From positions 1-64,000 of the forward strand of contig JAFROX010000009.1 in the NCBI GenBank assembly GCA_017429475.1: a stretch of DNA of 64,000 bases, in the 5' to 3' direction. Under the pieces are notes generated by a model. It had not been told where the DNA came from, searched no databases, and saw only the letters and a program-made list of their open reading frames with translations. The position numbers and the translations under genes are program-made. This document shows positions 7,726 to 14,938 of the stretch, piece by piece. Source of the stretch: Bacteroidales bacterium (GTDB lineage: Bacteria; Bacteroidota; Bacteroidia; Bacteroidales; UBA932). Position 1 is the stretch's first letter, and each line of letters starts with the position of its first letter.

Positions 7726-8490
7726 ATGAGTCCGGTTCTCACAGCGTTGTTGATTCCTTTTCTTGGAACGGCCCTTGGGTCGGCCTTCGTGTTCTTTATG
7801 AAACGTGAGATGCCGCCGCTGGTGCAGAAAGTCCTGCTGGGCTTCGCTTCCGGCGTGATGGTGGCAGCCTCCGTCTGGTCGCTTCTCATTCCTTCCATCG
7901 AGATGGGCAGCGGCACGGCAGCCGTCATTCCTCCTACCATCGGCCTGCTGGCCGGCTTTGCCTTCCTGCTGCTGATAGACTACATCACTCCTCACATCCA
8001 CCCGGTCGGCGGCCCCGAAGGCCCCCAGAGCCACATCTCCCGCACCGCCAAGCTGACACTTGCCGTCACCATCCACAATTTTCCTGAGGGAATGGCAGTC
8101 GGCGTGGCCATCGCCGGCGCACTGACGGCTGACTTCAATATGGCCGGAGCTCTGGCCCTGTCGATCGGTATCGCCATCCAGAACGTTCCTGAAGGCGCCA
8201 TCATTTCGATGCCGCTGAGGGCTGCTGGCAACTCCCGCCTGAAAGCATTCAGCATCGGCGCCTTGAGCGGCATCGTCGAACCGGTCGGCGGCGCGCTGGT
8301 CCTGCTGCTCGCCACATCCATCCTTGGCATTATGCCATATATGCTGGCATTCGCGGCCGGCGCAATGCTCTATGTAGTGGTGGAAGAGCTTGTCCCCGAA
8401 TACTCTCAGGGCAGCCACTCCAACATCGGCACCATCGGCTTTGCCCTCGGCTTCGCCCTTATGATGGTCCTCGACGTCGTCTTAGGTTAA
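7726..8490 (+). CDS. ZIP family divalent metal transporter
   Basis: This 254-residue inner-membrane protein has about eight helices and would import zinc or another divalent metal. The two metal-site motifs of the family are present: HNFPEG in helix 4 and QNVPEG in helix 5. The loop with HIHPVGGPEG is a likely extra metal-binding segment. The sequence is closest in style to the GufA/ZupT-like branch. GTG at 7720 is two codons earlier, but ATG 7726 gives the usual N-terminus. The gene is followed eight bases later by a GNAT enzyme. Confidence 0.92.
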   Translation: MSPVLTALLIPFLGTALGSAFVFFMKREMPPLVQKVLLGFASGVMVAASVWSLLIPSIEMGSGTAAVIPPTIGLLAGFAFLLLIDYITPHIHPVGGPEGPQSHISRTAKLTLAVTIHNFPEGMAVGVAIAGALTADFNMAGALALSIGIAIQNVPEGAIISMPLRAAGNSRLKAFSIGALSGIVEPVGGALVLLLATSILGIMPYMLAFAAGAMLYVVVEELVPEYSQGSHSNIGTIGFALGFALMMVLDVVLG

Positions 8491-8498
8491 ACTTGCAA

Positions 8499-8981
8499 AT
8501 GAAAACATTTAACATACGGGCAGCGAGGCCCGATGAGGCAGGCCTGGTCCTCGACTTCATCAAGAAAATCGCAGAATATGAGAAATGCTCCGCAGAGGTG
8601 ATCGCTGACGAAGCCACAATCTGTCACTCCCTCTTCGTGGAGCACTCTGCCGAAGTGGTTTTCGCAGAAGAAGACGGCACCCCGGTCGGATTCGCCCTCT
8701 ACTTCCACAACTTCTCGACATTCGTCGGACGCAAGGGAATGTACCTCGAAGACCTGTACATCCTTCCCGAAAAACGCGGACTCGGCTACGGCAAAGCCCT
8801 CCTGAAATACGTAGCCAGACTCGCAGTGGAGCGCAACTGCGGCCGAATGGAATGGATCTGCCTCGACTGGAACGAACCCGCTCTGAAAGTCTACCGCTCC
8901 ATCGGTGCCAGACCGATGTCCGAGTGGACCGTCCAGCGGCTGGACGAAGCCACCCTGAAACAATTCGCCGAATCGGAATAG
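8499..8981 (+). CDS. GNAT N-acetyltransferase (diamine acetyltransferase-like)
   Basis: A 160-residue single GNAT domain. Motif A, LEDLYILPEKRGLGYGKALL, holds the acetyl-CoA pyrophosphate loop (RGLGYGKA). The N-terminal block IRAARPDEAGLVLDFIKKIA and the WNEPALKVYRSIGA ending are typical of the spermidine/diamine acetyltransferase-like (SSAT2) branch. The substrate is not certain. ATG 8499 is preferred over the TTG two codons upstream. Confidence 0.85.
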   Translation: MKTFNIRAARPDEAGLVLDFIKKIAEYEKCSAEVIADEATICHSLFVEHSAEVVFAEEDGTPVGFALYFHNFSTFVGRKGMYLEDLYILPEKRGLGYGKALLKYVARLAVERNCGRMEWICLDWNEPALKVYRSIGARPMSEWTVQRLDEATLKQFAESE

Positions 8982-9006
8982 ACCGTCCCAATAATCGAAA
9001 GCCGAT

Positions 9007-9900
9007 ATGCTTCCGCGAGAAGAAAAGAACGTCCACACTCTGATACTGCTCCACCTGGCCGTCTTTCTGGCAGGCTGGACCGGCATCTTCGGACGTCTGA
9101 TAACCCTCAGCGGCCTGCCGCTGGTGTGGTACCGGATGTTCGTCAGCGTCGTTACGCTCACTCTGGCACTGCTTGCAATGCGGAGACTCCATCTCCCCAA
9201 GGGAAAGGACCTTGCCCGCATCTGCGGCTGCGGCTGCATCCTCGCATCGCACTGGGTAGCATTCTATGCCAGCATCCAGGCCTCGAACGTGTCAGTAGGC
9301 GTGGCCTGCATCGCCACCACCAGCTTCTTCACCGCACTGCTCAACATCTTCTTCAACCGTAAGGAAGCCTCATGGAAAGAATTCGTCATCAGCTTCATCT
9401 CCATCGTCGGAGTGCTGCTAATCTTCAGCCTCGATGTGCGCTACAGGCTGGGCATCGCACTGGGCCTGCTCTGCTCATTATTATACGCAGTTTTCTCTCT
9501 GCTGCACATACGTACGAGCATCAATACAGGACATGACAGCGCCACGATGCTGCTCTACGAACTGGTGGGCGGCCTCCTGTTCCTATCACTCTGCACCCCC
9601 ATCTTCCATAGGCTGATGCCTGGCATCCCAATAGTTCCGACCCGTACCGACACCGTCTGGCTGCTGCTTCTCGGCTCCATCTTCACGATACTGCCTTTTC
9701 TGCTGCAGCTGCACGCTCTGACGCGCCTGTCGGCCTTCACGGTCAACCTTGCCTACAATCTGGAACCGGTCTACAGCATAGCCTTCGCAGCCATCCTTTT
9801 CGGAGAGCTGCAGGAACTGGACTGGTCTTTCTGGCTGGGCATCACCCTCATCGTCACCTCGGTGGCCATCCAGACCATCCGTGTAAAAAGAAGAACCTGA
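9007..9900 (+). CDS. EamA (DMT) family transporter
   Basis: A 297-residue inner-membrane protein with ten predicted helices in two EamA repeats; the second contains TRLSAFTVNLAYNLEPVYSI, a hallmark near the repeat end. Members of the drug/metabolite transporter superfamily export amino acids, nucleosides or other small metabolites. The substrate cannot be read from the sequence. It is convergent with the downstream esterase gene, with only ten bases between. Confidence 0.88.
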   Translation: MLPREEKNVHTLILLHLAVFLAGWTGIFGRLITLSGLPLVWYRMFVSVVTLTLALLAMRRLHLPKGKDLARICGCGCILASHWVAFYASIQASNVSVGVACIATTSFFTALLNIFFNRKEASWKEFVISFISIVGVLLIFSLDVRYRLGIALGLLCSLLYAVFSLLHIRTSINTGHDSATMLLYELVGGLLFLSLCTPIFHRLMPGIPIVPTRTDTVWLLLLGSIFTILPFLLQLHALTRLSAFTVNLAYNLEPVYSIAFAAILFGELQELDWSFWLGITLIVTSVAIQTIRVKRRT

Positions 9901-9910
9901 ACGACTGCGA

Positions 9911-11497
9911 TCAGTGAATGCCGCTTTCGACTATCGGCCTCCTTCTGAACTCATCCAGCTGCTTGAAGCAGTGGCGGTCGATGATTGCCTCCAGCTCCCT
10001 GTCGGGGTTGTTGAGGAAACGGAGCGTATAGTTCAGCTCCAGCAATTCACCGTTCTCAGCAGTATAGGGCTCCCAGCGGCGCGGAAGCGACGGAATGTTC
10101 GGGTCTCCGGTATTGGCGAACTGCGCCCAGATGTCGCTCATCCTGTCGGCCAGCTCCCTGTCAGCCTCGGTAGGCTCCGGAAGGTCTGAGTTGCCGGCAC
10201 GCAGGTTGTCGAAGCAGAACTTCAGCTCATTGCCGTGGACGCTGCCCTTGCTGACCGGTGAACGCCAGGTGAACATATACATCCAAGTCTTCGCAGCGCG
10301 GCTCTCGGCAATCGCATCGGCAGTGATGATGGTCTTCGGGCGGAAGAGCCAGTCGATGCTCAGCAGATCCTGCGGAGTATAGTCGGGCCAGGCCTTGGCG
10401 AATGCCTTGATATAGTCGTCGGCCTCCTGCTCGAAGGTCTGCTTCAGCTCGGCGCGGGCCTCCGCCAGAGTCAGCTCCCTGTTGTAACTCAGGCGTTGCA
10501 GCTCGTTGAAGGTGGTGCCGATCATTATCGGAACATCATTGGAAATCTCGGCGAAACCGTCCTGGAAAGGCTGCTGGAGAAGCACCTCGCCGTCCGGCGT
10601 CGGGCCGAAACCCCACATCATCGGAGTGCCGGGCCTCCTGACGCCGACGCTGGCGGCCATAGCCCTCTGCCCTGCCGCATAAAGCTCTTCATACGGCACA
10701 TCCTTTATCTTCTCGATATGCCCGGCATCGATGCCAAGCTCCTTCAGCACAGCCAGCCCGAGCTCTTGGCTCATAGCCTTCATGTTGACGTTCAGGATGG
10801 TGCCGCTCATAATGATGGCCTTGTGGAAAAGACCCTTTGCCAGAGGCATACAGAGCAGCGTGCCCACCTTTCCGCCGCCACCGGACTCACCGAAGATCGT
10901 GACGTTGCCGGGGTCGCCTCCGAAGTTGCGGATGTTCTTCTGCACCCACTGCAGGGCCTGCACGACATCCAGCATCCCGACATTGCCGGAATACTTGTAG
11001 TCAGGACTCGCTGCCGACAGGTCGAGGAAGCCGAGGATGTTCAGCCTGTGGTTGACGCTGACCACCACAACGCCCTTCTGGGCAAGGTGCATTCCGGGGT
11101 CCCACTCCGAAGTGCCGGAGTCGAAACCGCCGCCGTGCAGCCACACCATCACAGGCATCGAGGCCTTGGTGTCAGTGGTCCATACGTTCAGCACGCAGGA
11201 GTTCTTCTCGGACATCTTGTCCTCGGGCATCCTGCGGCCATTCTGCATAGCCTGCGGGCCCCAGTGGTCGCACACGCGCACGGTATCCCATTTGGGCGCC
11301 GGCCTGGGCGGCATGAAGCGTTCTACGGTAGCATAAGGGATGCCGAGGAAGCCGATGGACCCTTCGTGGTCGAAGCCCTTCACAAGTCCGGAATCGGTTT
11401 TCACGACCATCGGGTCCGAGTTCCTGACGGTGCAGGCCAGCGGAACCAGAGCCGCCAGCAGAAGGACGCACAGCGTCAATTTCAAACTTTTTATCAT
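9911..11497 (-). CDS. Secreted type-B carboxylesterase, lipoprotein
   Basis: A 528-residue alpha/beta hydrolase of the carboxylesterase type-B family. It has a lipoprotein signal (LVPLAC, Cys22), the oxyanion loop HGGG (121-124), the nucleophile Ser205 in GESGGGGK and a likely catalytic His in SVHGNELKF. Such enzymes remove acyl or aryl ester groups; in this setting acetyl or feruloyl esters of plant polysaccharides are plausible. The DUF1349 lipoprotein gene lies 36 bases upstream on the same strand, so the two probably form an operon. A related copy is at 43053-44618. Confidence 0.9.
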   Translation of the reverse strand: MIKSLKLTLCVLLLAALVPLACTVRNSDPMVVKTDSGLVKGFDHEGSIGFLGIPYATVERFMPPRPAPKWDTVRVCDHWGPQAMQNGRRMPEDKMSEKNSCVLNVWTTDTKASMPVMVWLHGGGFDSGTSEWDPGMHLAQKGVVVVSVNHRLNILGFLDLSAASPDYKYSGNVGMLDVVQALQWVQKNIRNFGGDPGNVTIFGESGGGGKVGTLLCMPLAKGLFHKAIIMSGTILNVNMKAMSQELGLAVLKELGIDAGHIEKIKDVPYEELYAAGQRAMAASVGVRRPGTPMMWGFGPTPDGEVLLQQPFQDGFAEISNDVPIMIGTTFNELQRLSYNRELTLAEARAELKQTFEQEADDYIKAFAKAWPDYTPQDLLSIDWLFRPKTIITADAIAESRAAKTWMYMFTWRSPVSKGSVHGNELKFCFDNLRAGNSDLPEPTEADRELADRMSDIWAQFANTGDPNIPSLPRRWEPYTAENGELLELNYTLRFLNNPDRELEAIIDRHCFKQLDEFRRRPIVESGIH

Positions 11498-11533
11498 AGC
11501 GTGGGATATTGTGATTTTTGTGTTATCAAACGT

Positions 11534-12274
11534 TTACTCTGCGTCCGGCTGCTGGCCGTCGTGGGCTTTCCACATACACTCGGTGATCTTCATATCGGAG
11601 AACACTGCGGTGAATGAAGATTCTTCTGGTGAGCAGGCATAGATGCCGAAACTGATGATATCGGTGGCCGCATACATATGGCAGACTCTCATCTGGCTGA
11701 ATTCGACTCCGTCTGACGAGCACTCTATGCAGAAGTCGTCTTCGCGGCGGGAGAAGCGGTACCACATTGTCTTCACGTCGGCCGGAATGGCGGTAGTGGC
11801 CCAGTCGGAGTAGCCATTGTTGGTAGCCACGCTGCCCAGATGCTGGAACTGCTCGTTCTCGAACTCCACCGAACCTTTCAGCCAGTTGTCGCTGTCGAGA
11901 TACATTACGATGCCGCACTGGTCGAAACGATGATGGCTCTGGGTGAAGTCGGTCTTGACCACGAAACTGAAGAACTTCTCTCTGGTCTGCATCTGCAGCA
12001 CGGGGGCGTTGTCGTTGCGGAAATGGTAGTAGGTGCGCTGCCAGAGGTCGGTGTGGGGCGCGGTGGTCACTTCTATGGTGCCGTCCTTCACCTCGCAGGC
12101 CTGGGGCTCGCGGGTCCACTTCAGGTTGCCGAAATCGATCTGCCCGCCGGCAGCGAGTGCCTCTGCCACTCCGTCACTGAAGTCTGCAGCGGGTTCGGAT
12201 TTCTGCCCGGGATTGTTGCAGGCAACGGCAAGGATTCCCAGTCCGCAGGCCAGAAGTGTTTTCAGTTTATTCAT
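11534..12274 (-). CDS. DUF1349 lipoprotein (concanavalin-like fold)
   Basis: A 246-residue lipoprotein (lipobox AVAC, Cys19). The mature part fits DUF1349, a beta-sandwich related to concanavalin A-like lectins and glucanases, with blocks LWQRTYYHFRNDNAPVLQM, FDQCGIVMYLDSDNWLKGSV and WYRFSRREDDFCIE. Family members bind or act on sugars, but no reaction is settled. The reading frame extends upstream to 12397, but the signal peptide and the -7 box at 12304-12311 fix the start at 12274. Confidence 0.82.
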   Translation of the reverse strand: MNKLKTLLACGLGILAVACNNPGQKSEPAADFSDGVAEALAAGGQIDFGNLKWTREPQACEVKDGTIEVTTAPHTDLWQRTYYHFRNDNAPVLQMQTREKFFSFVVKTDFTQSHHRFDQCGIVMYLDSDNWLKGSVEFENEQFQHLGSVATNNGYSDWATTAIPADVKTMWYRFSRREDDFCIECSSDGVEFSQMRVCHMYAATDIISFGIYACSPEESSFTAVFSDMKITECMWKAHDGQQPDAE

Positions 12275-12303
12275 AGTTATCAGACTTTTTGTGTTTAGCA
12301 TAC

Positions 12304-12311
12304 CAAATATA
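12304..12311 (-). promoter_or_regulatory. -7 box TATATTTG (minus) for DUF1349-esterase operon
   Basis: CAAATATA on the + strand is an exact TAnnTTTG box on the minus strand, about 29 bases upstream of the ATG at 12274. Confidence 0.5.
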
Positions 12312-12320
12312 CGAATAACG

Positions 12321-12354
12321 TTTGGCAGGATAACCGCAAAATTTGCTAAATTTG
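12321..12354 (+). promoter_or_regulatory. Promoter (TTTG / TAAATTTG) for the 12387 gene
   Basis: TTTG at 12321-12324 and TAAATTTG at 12347-12354, 22 bases apart, resemble the Bacteroidetes promoter with slightly long spacing. The start codon follows after 32 bases. It is divergent from the minus-strand box at 12304-12311. Confidence 0.45.
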
Positions 12355-12386
12355 AGAAATAGATTATCAAGTCAAAGACTTTCATT

Positions 12387-12725
12387 ATGGTTATCAACGT
12401 ATACTCTCAGTATTTCCAGGCGCAGGCTTGCTTTTCGGGCATAGAGCGCCGCGGGGCCCACGTCCTGCTGATTTCAGATTCCGAGGCGGGCAACATCACA
12501 TATAAGGCTGCCGTTTCTTTCTTTCCACACCGCGACCCAGAAGATTTCGGGATTTCATACGACGCATATTTCGAGAAGGAGATCTACAATGCCCCTGGCC
12601 GCCGGTCGAAGAAGCGGGAAGCGCAGTTTATGGATTCGCTGCAGAGCGAGATCGACGCCATTGCTGCGGAGCACGGCGCCACCGTTGACTGGGAACATCC
12701 GTTGAACGAAGCCCGTCTGGGCTAA
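12387..12725 (+). CDS. Conserved hypothetical protein
   Basis: A 112-residue soluble protein with no signal peptide. Recognisable blocks are YKAAVSFFPHRDPEDFGISY, DAYFEKEIYNAPGRRSKKRE and VDWEHPLNEARLG. Similar small proteins appear to be common in Bacteroidales, but I know no function. It is followed 13 bases later by a nitroreductase on the same strand. Confidence 0.65.
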   Translation: MVINVYSQYFQAQACFSGIERRGAHVLLISDSEAGNITYKAAVSFFPHRDPEDFGISYDAYFEKEIYNAPGRRSKKREAQFMDSLQSEIDAIAAEHGATVDWEHPLNEARLG

Positions 12726-12738
12726 ACTGCCATAGCGT

Positions 12739-13428
12739 ATGACTCTGCTTGAAGCTATAGAGGATCGCCATTCTGTGAGAAAGTACAAGGACGAGCCTGT
12801 TCCTGAAGACATCCTAGCCACTCTGCGCAGCAAGATTTCGGAGATCAACGAGAGGTCCGGGCTACACATACAGCTGGTGACCGGTGAGCCCAAGGCGTTC
12901 AGCGGCCTGATGTCCTACGGCTCTTTCTCAGGCGTGACGACATATCTGGTGATGGCCGGCAAGAAGGACGACGACCTTGACGAGAAGGTGGGCTACTACG
13001 GCGAGCAGCTCGTGCTTCTGGCTCAGACTCTGGGGCTCAATTCCTGCTGGGCTGGCATCAGCTACAGCAAGATTCCCGGCACCTACGAGCTGCTGGACGG
13101 CGAGAAGATTTCCTGCTACATCGCGCTTGGCTATGGCGAGTCTCAAGGCGTCGGCCACAAGGTGAAAACGGCCGAGGAGGTCAGCAATGTCAGCGACATC
13201 ACGCCGAGCTGGTTCCGAAGGGGTGTCGAAGCGGCCATCCTCGCTCCCACTGCCGTCAACCAGCAGAAGTTCCGCATTGAGTTCATCGGCTTCCGAAACT
13301 TCAGCAAGCGCCCGAAAGTCGAGGCGAAGCCGCTCTTCTCGATGATCGGCTACACCAAGGTAGACCTTGGCATCGTCAAGTGTCATTTCGAAATCGGCGC
13401 CGGCAAGGAGAATTTCGAGTGGGCGTAG
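12739..13428 (+). CDS. Nitroreductase family protein (TM1586-type)
   Basis: A 229-residue FMN-dependent oxidoreductase-like protein. It starts TLLEAIEDRHSVRKYKDEPV, the classic flavin-binding entry of nitroreductases. Residues 75-115 (YYGEQLVLLAQTLGLNSCW) and 160-185 (WFRRGVEAAILAPTAVNQQK) match the putative TM-nitroreductase branch, in which two half-domains are fused. It would reduce nitro or quinone compounds with NAD(P)H. It probably shares an operon with the small gene before it. Confidence 0.85.
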   Translation: MTLLEAIEDRHSVRKYKDEPVPEDILATLRSKISEINERSGLHIQLVTGEPKAFSGLMSYGSFSGVTTYLVMAGKKDDDLDEKVGYYGEQLVLLAQTLGLNSCWAGISYSKIPGTYELLDGEKISCYIALGYGESQGVGHKVKTAEEVSNVSDITPSWFRRGVEAAILAPTAVNQQKFRIEFIGFRNFSKRPKVEAKPLFSMIGYTKVDLGIVKCHFEIGAGKENFEWA

Positions 13429-13467
13429 GCCCGGCGGATGTGTTCTGAAGCCCGGCCTGGTCATCCG

Positions 13468-14205
13468 CTAAGCCAGCATTTTCTCTATTCTTTTGGCTAC
13501 TTCTTCGGGGTGGTCGACAAGGAGTTGTCCGTGGTTCATCTTGGGGAAGACTTCTACGTGCGCGGCCGGATCTAGGGCGAGAAGGTGCTCTGCCTGGGGC
13601 TTGGCGACAAAGGCTTCCTTGGTGCCGTACCAGTAGTGGATGTCGGCTCCGTGGATGGCTTCGAGTTTATGAGTGTAGACGTCTTTGTAGCCATCGCGCA
13701 CTGCCTGCCCCTTGCCGTAGGGCCACACTTTCCGGCATTCGTCAAGCAGCACGTCGAAGTAGTGTGAGTGGAACACCCACCGCCAGAATCCGGTCCAGTG
13801 GTAGCAAGTCCAGACGTTGAGGCTCTGGTAGTAGCGCAGCGGGTCGACGCTCCATCTGGGCAGCGGCAGCAGCGGCGCGGCGTCCATTATTGCATGGTCG
13901 ATGGTTATCTCATTCCGTTCCAGGATGCGGGACAGGATCTTGCCGCCGAGGGAGAGGCCGTAAGCAACGTCGAGGTGGCCTCCAAGGTTCTGCTGCACAT
14001 ATCGGATTATCTGCCCGGCCTGGTCGTCGACCGAAGTGAAACGGGACTCCTTCCCTATCAGGAAGCCGTCTATCCCAGTTGCGATGATGTGGAACCAGTC
14101 CTGCAGCAGACCTTCCAACGGCAGGAATATCTCATTCGACACTCCCAGCCCCGGTATCAGAAGCACCGACGCCGCTCCTTCTTTTCCTGATACTTGGAAT
14201 TCCAT
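13468..14205 (-). CDS. Alpha/beta hydrolase (cytoplasmic)
   Basis: A 245-residue alpha/beta hydrolase without signal peptide. VLLIPGLG is the oxyanion strand, Ser85 in YGLSLGG is the nucleophile, and His in NHGQLLVDHPEEV near the end is the catalytic base. The W-rich middle (WTCYHWTGFWRWVFHSHYF) probably forms a lid. Substrate unknown. It is convergent with the nitroreductase and divergent from the ElaA-like gene. Confidence 0.82.
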   Translation of the reverse strand: MEFQVSGKEGAASVLLIPGLGVSNEIFLPLEGLLQDWFHIIATGIDGFLIGKESRFTSVDDQAGQIIRYVQQNLGGHLDVAYGLSLGGKILSRILERNEITIDHAIMDAAPLLPLPRWSVDPLRYYQSLNVWTCYHWTGFWRWVFHSHYFDVLLDECRKVWPYGKGQAVRDGYKDVYTHKLEAIHGADIHYWYGTKEAFVAKPQAEHLLALDPAAHVEVFPKMNHGQLLVDHPEEVAKRIEKMLA

Positions 14206-14233
14206 CTTCTGAGAGTTGAAGCAGTTAATTATT

Positions 14234-14241
14234 CAAATTTA
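14234..14241 (-). promoter_or_regulatory. -7 box TAAATTTG (minus) for alpha/beta hydrolase
   Basis: CAAATTTA on the + strand gives an exact minus-strand TAnnTTTG box, 28 bases upstream of the ATG at 14205. Confidence 0.5.
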
Positions 14242-14298
14242 CCGACATTTTTTCGAAATTTGCATCGGTGCAGCCACATTCAACTAAAACACCGCCAG

Positions 14299-14748
14299 AT
14301 GACCCTACACAAAAAGCTTTTCAGCGAGCTGACAGTCGATGAACTCTACGAACTCCTGCGGGTGCGCAGCGAGGTCTTCGTCGTGGAGCAGGACTGCGTC
14401 TATCAGGATATGGACGGCGACGACCAGGCTTCTGTGCACCTCTGGCTGACGGAAGGTGACAAAGTCGTGGCGCTCTGCCGTGTCTGCCCTGCCGGCACGC
14501 ATATGCAGGAAGTCTCGGTCGGCCGCGTCATCACGACCGAGCGGGGAAAAGGCTATGGCAAGAAAATGATGTTGGAAGGAATCAAGACGGCCCGCGAACA
14601 TTTCGGGGCGAAGCGCATTGACATCGAGGCGCAGGAGTACGCCCGTGGCTTCTACGAGCAGGTGGGCTTCAGGCAGTCATCCGAGCCCTTCATCCTCGAC
14701 GGCATTCCTCACATCAGAATGAGCTGGACTTCGGAAGACTGGGCTTGA
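14299..14748 (+). CDS. ElaA-like GNAT acetyltransferase
   Basis: A 149-residue GNAT enzyme that matches the ElaA family along its whole length: SELTVDELYELLRVRSEVFV, EQDCVYQDMDGDD, the acetyl-CoA loop RGKGYGKKM and the C-terminal block DGIPHIRM. The acceptor of ElaA proteins is not known. The frame is open further upstream, but homology begins at ATG 14299. It is divergent from the alpha/beta hydrolase; a weak -7-like sequence (GAAATTTG) lies in between. Confidence 0.85.
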   Translation: MTLHKKLFSELTVDELYELLRVRSEVFVVEQDCVYQDMDGDDQASVHLWLTEGDKVVALCRVCPAGTHMQEVSVGRVITTERGKGYGKKMMLEGIKTAREHFGAKRIDIEAQEYARGFYEQVGFRQSSEPFILDGIPHIRMSWTSEDWA

Positions 14749-14853
14749 TTACAGATCTCCGTGTGTGGCTGCATTAGCGGCACAGATATTCTCAATCGGG
14801 ACAGAACCGACGGTGCAGTCTGCGCCGATTATCACGCGGCCGGGGTTGGCCAT
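14749..14853 (-). other. Short open frame of doubtful coding status (34 aa)
   Basis: In the 190-base gap before the S9 peptidase the minus strand has MANPGRVIIGADCTVGSVPI and 14 more residues. The base composition is gene-like, but I recognise no family. It may be a remnant of a lost gene or chance. Nothing else is seen in this gap except AT-rich sequence (14862-14938) just before the peptidase start. Confidence 0.2.
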
Positions 14854-14938
14854 GAGAATCTAAAGATAGCGATAATATGTTTTTTCTTAACTTAGCGCAC
14901 ATAATTAAGCCTGAAACACGGCAATAATCCTGCATTCT

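Noticed and set aside
10496-11617. Long + strand frame antisense to the carboxylesterase
   Set aside because: His-rich, no recognisable domain, and it mirrors the codon pattern of the true gene.
13429-13467. GCGGATG / CATCCGC inverted repeat between convergent genes
   Set aside because: Arms are about seven bases with a long loop and no T tract; too weak to call a terminator.
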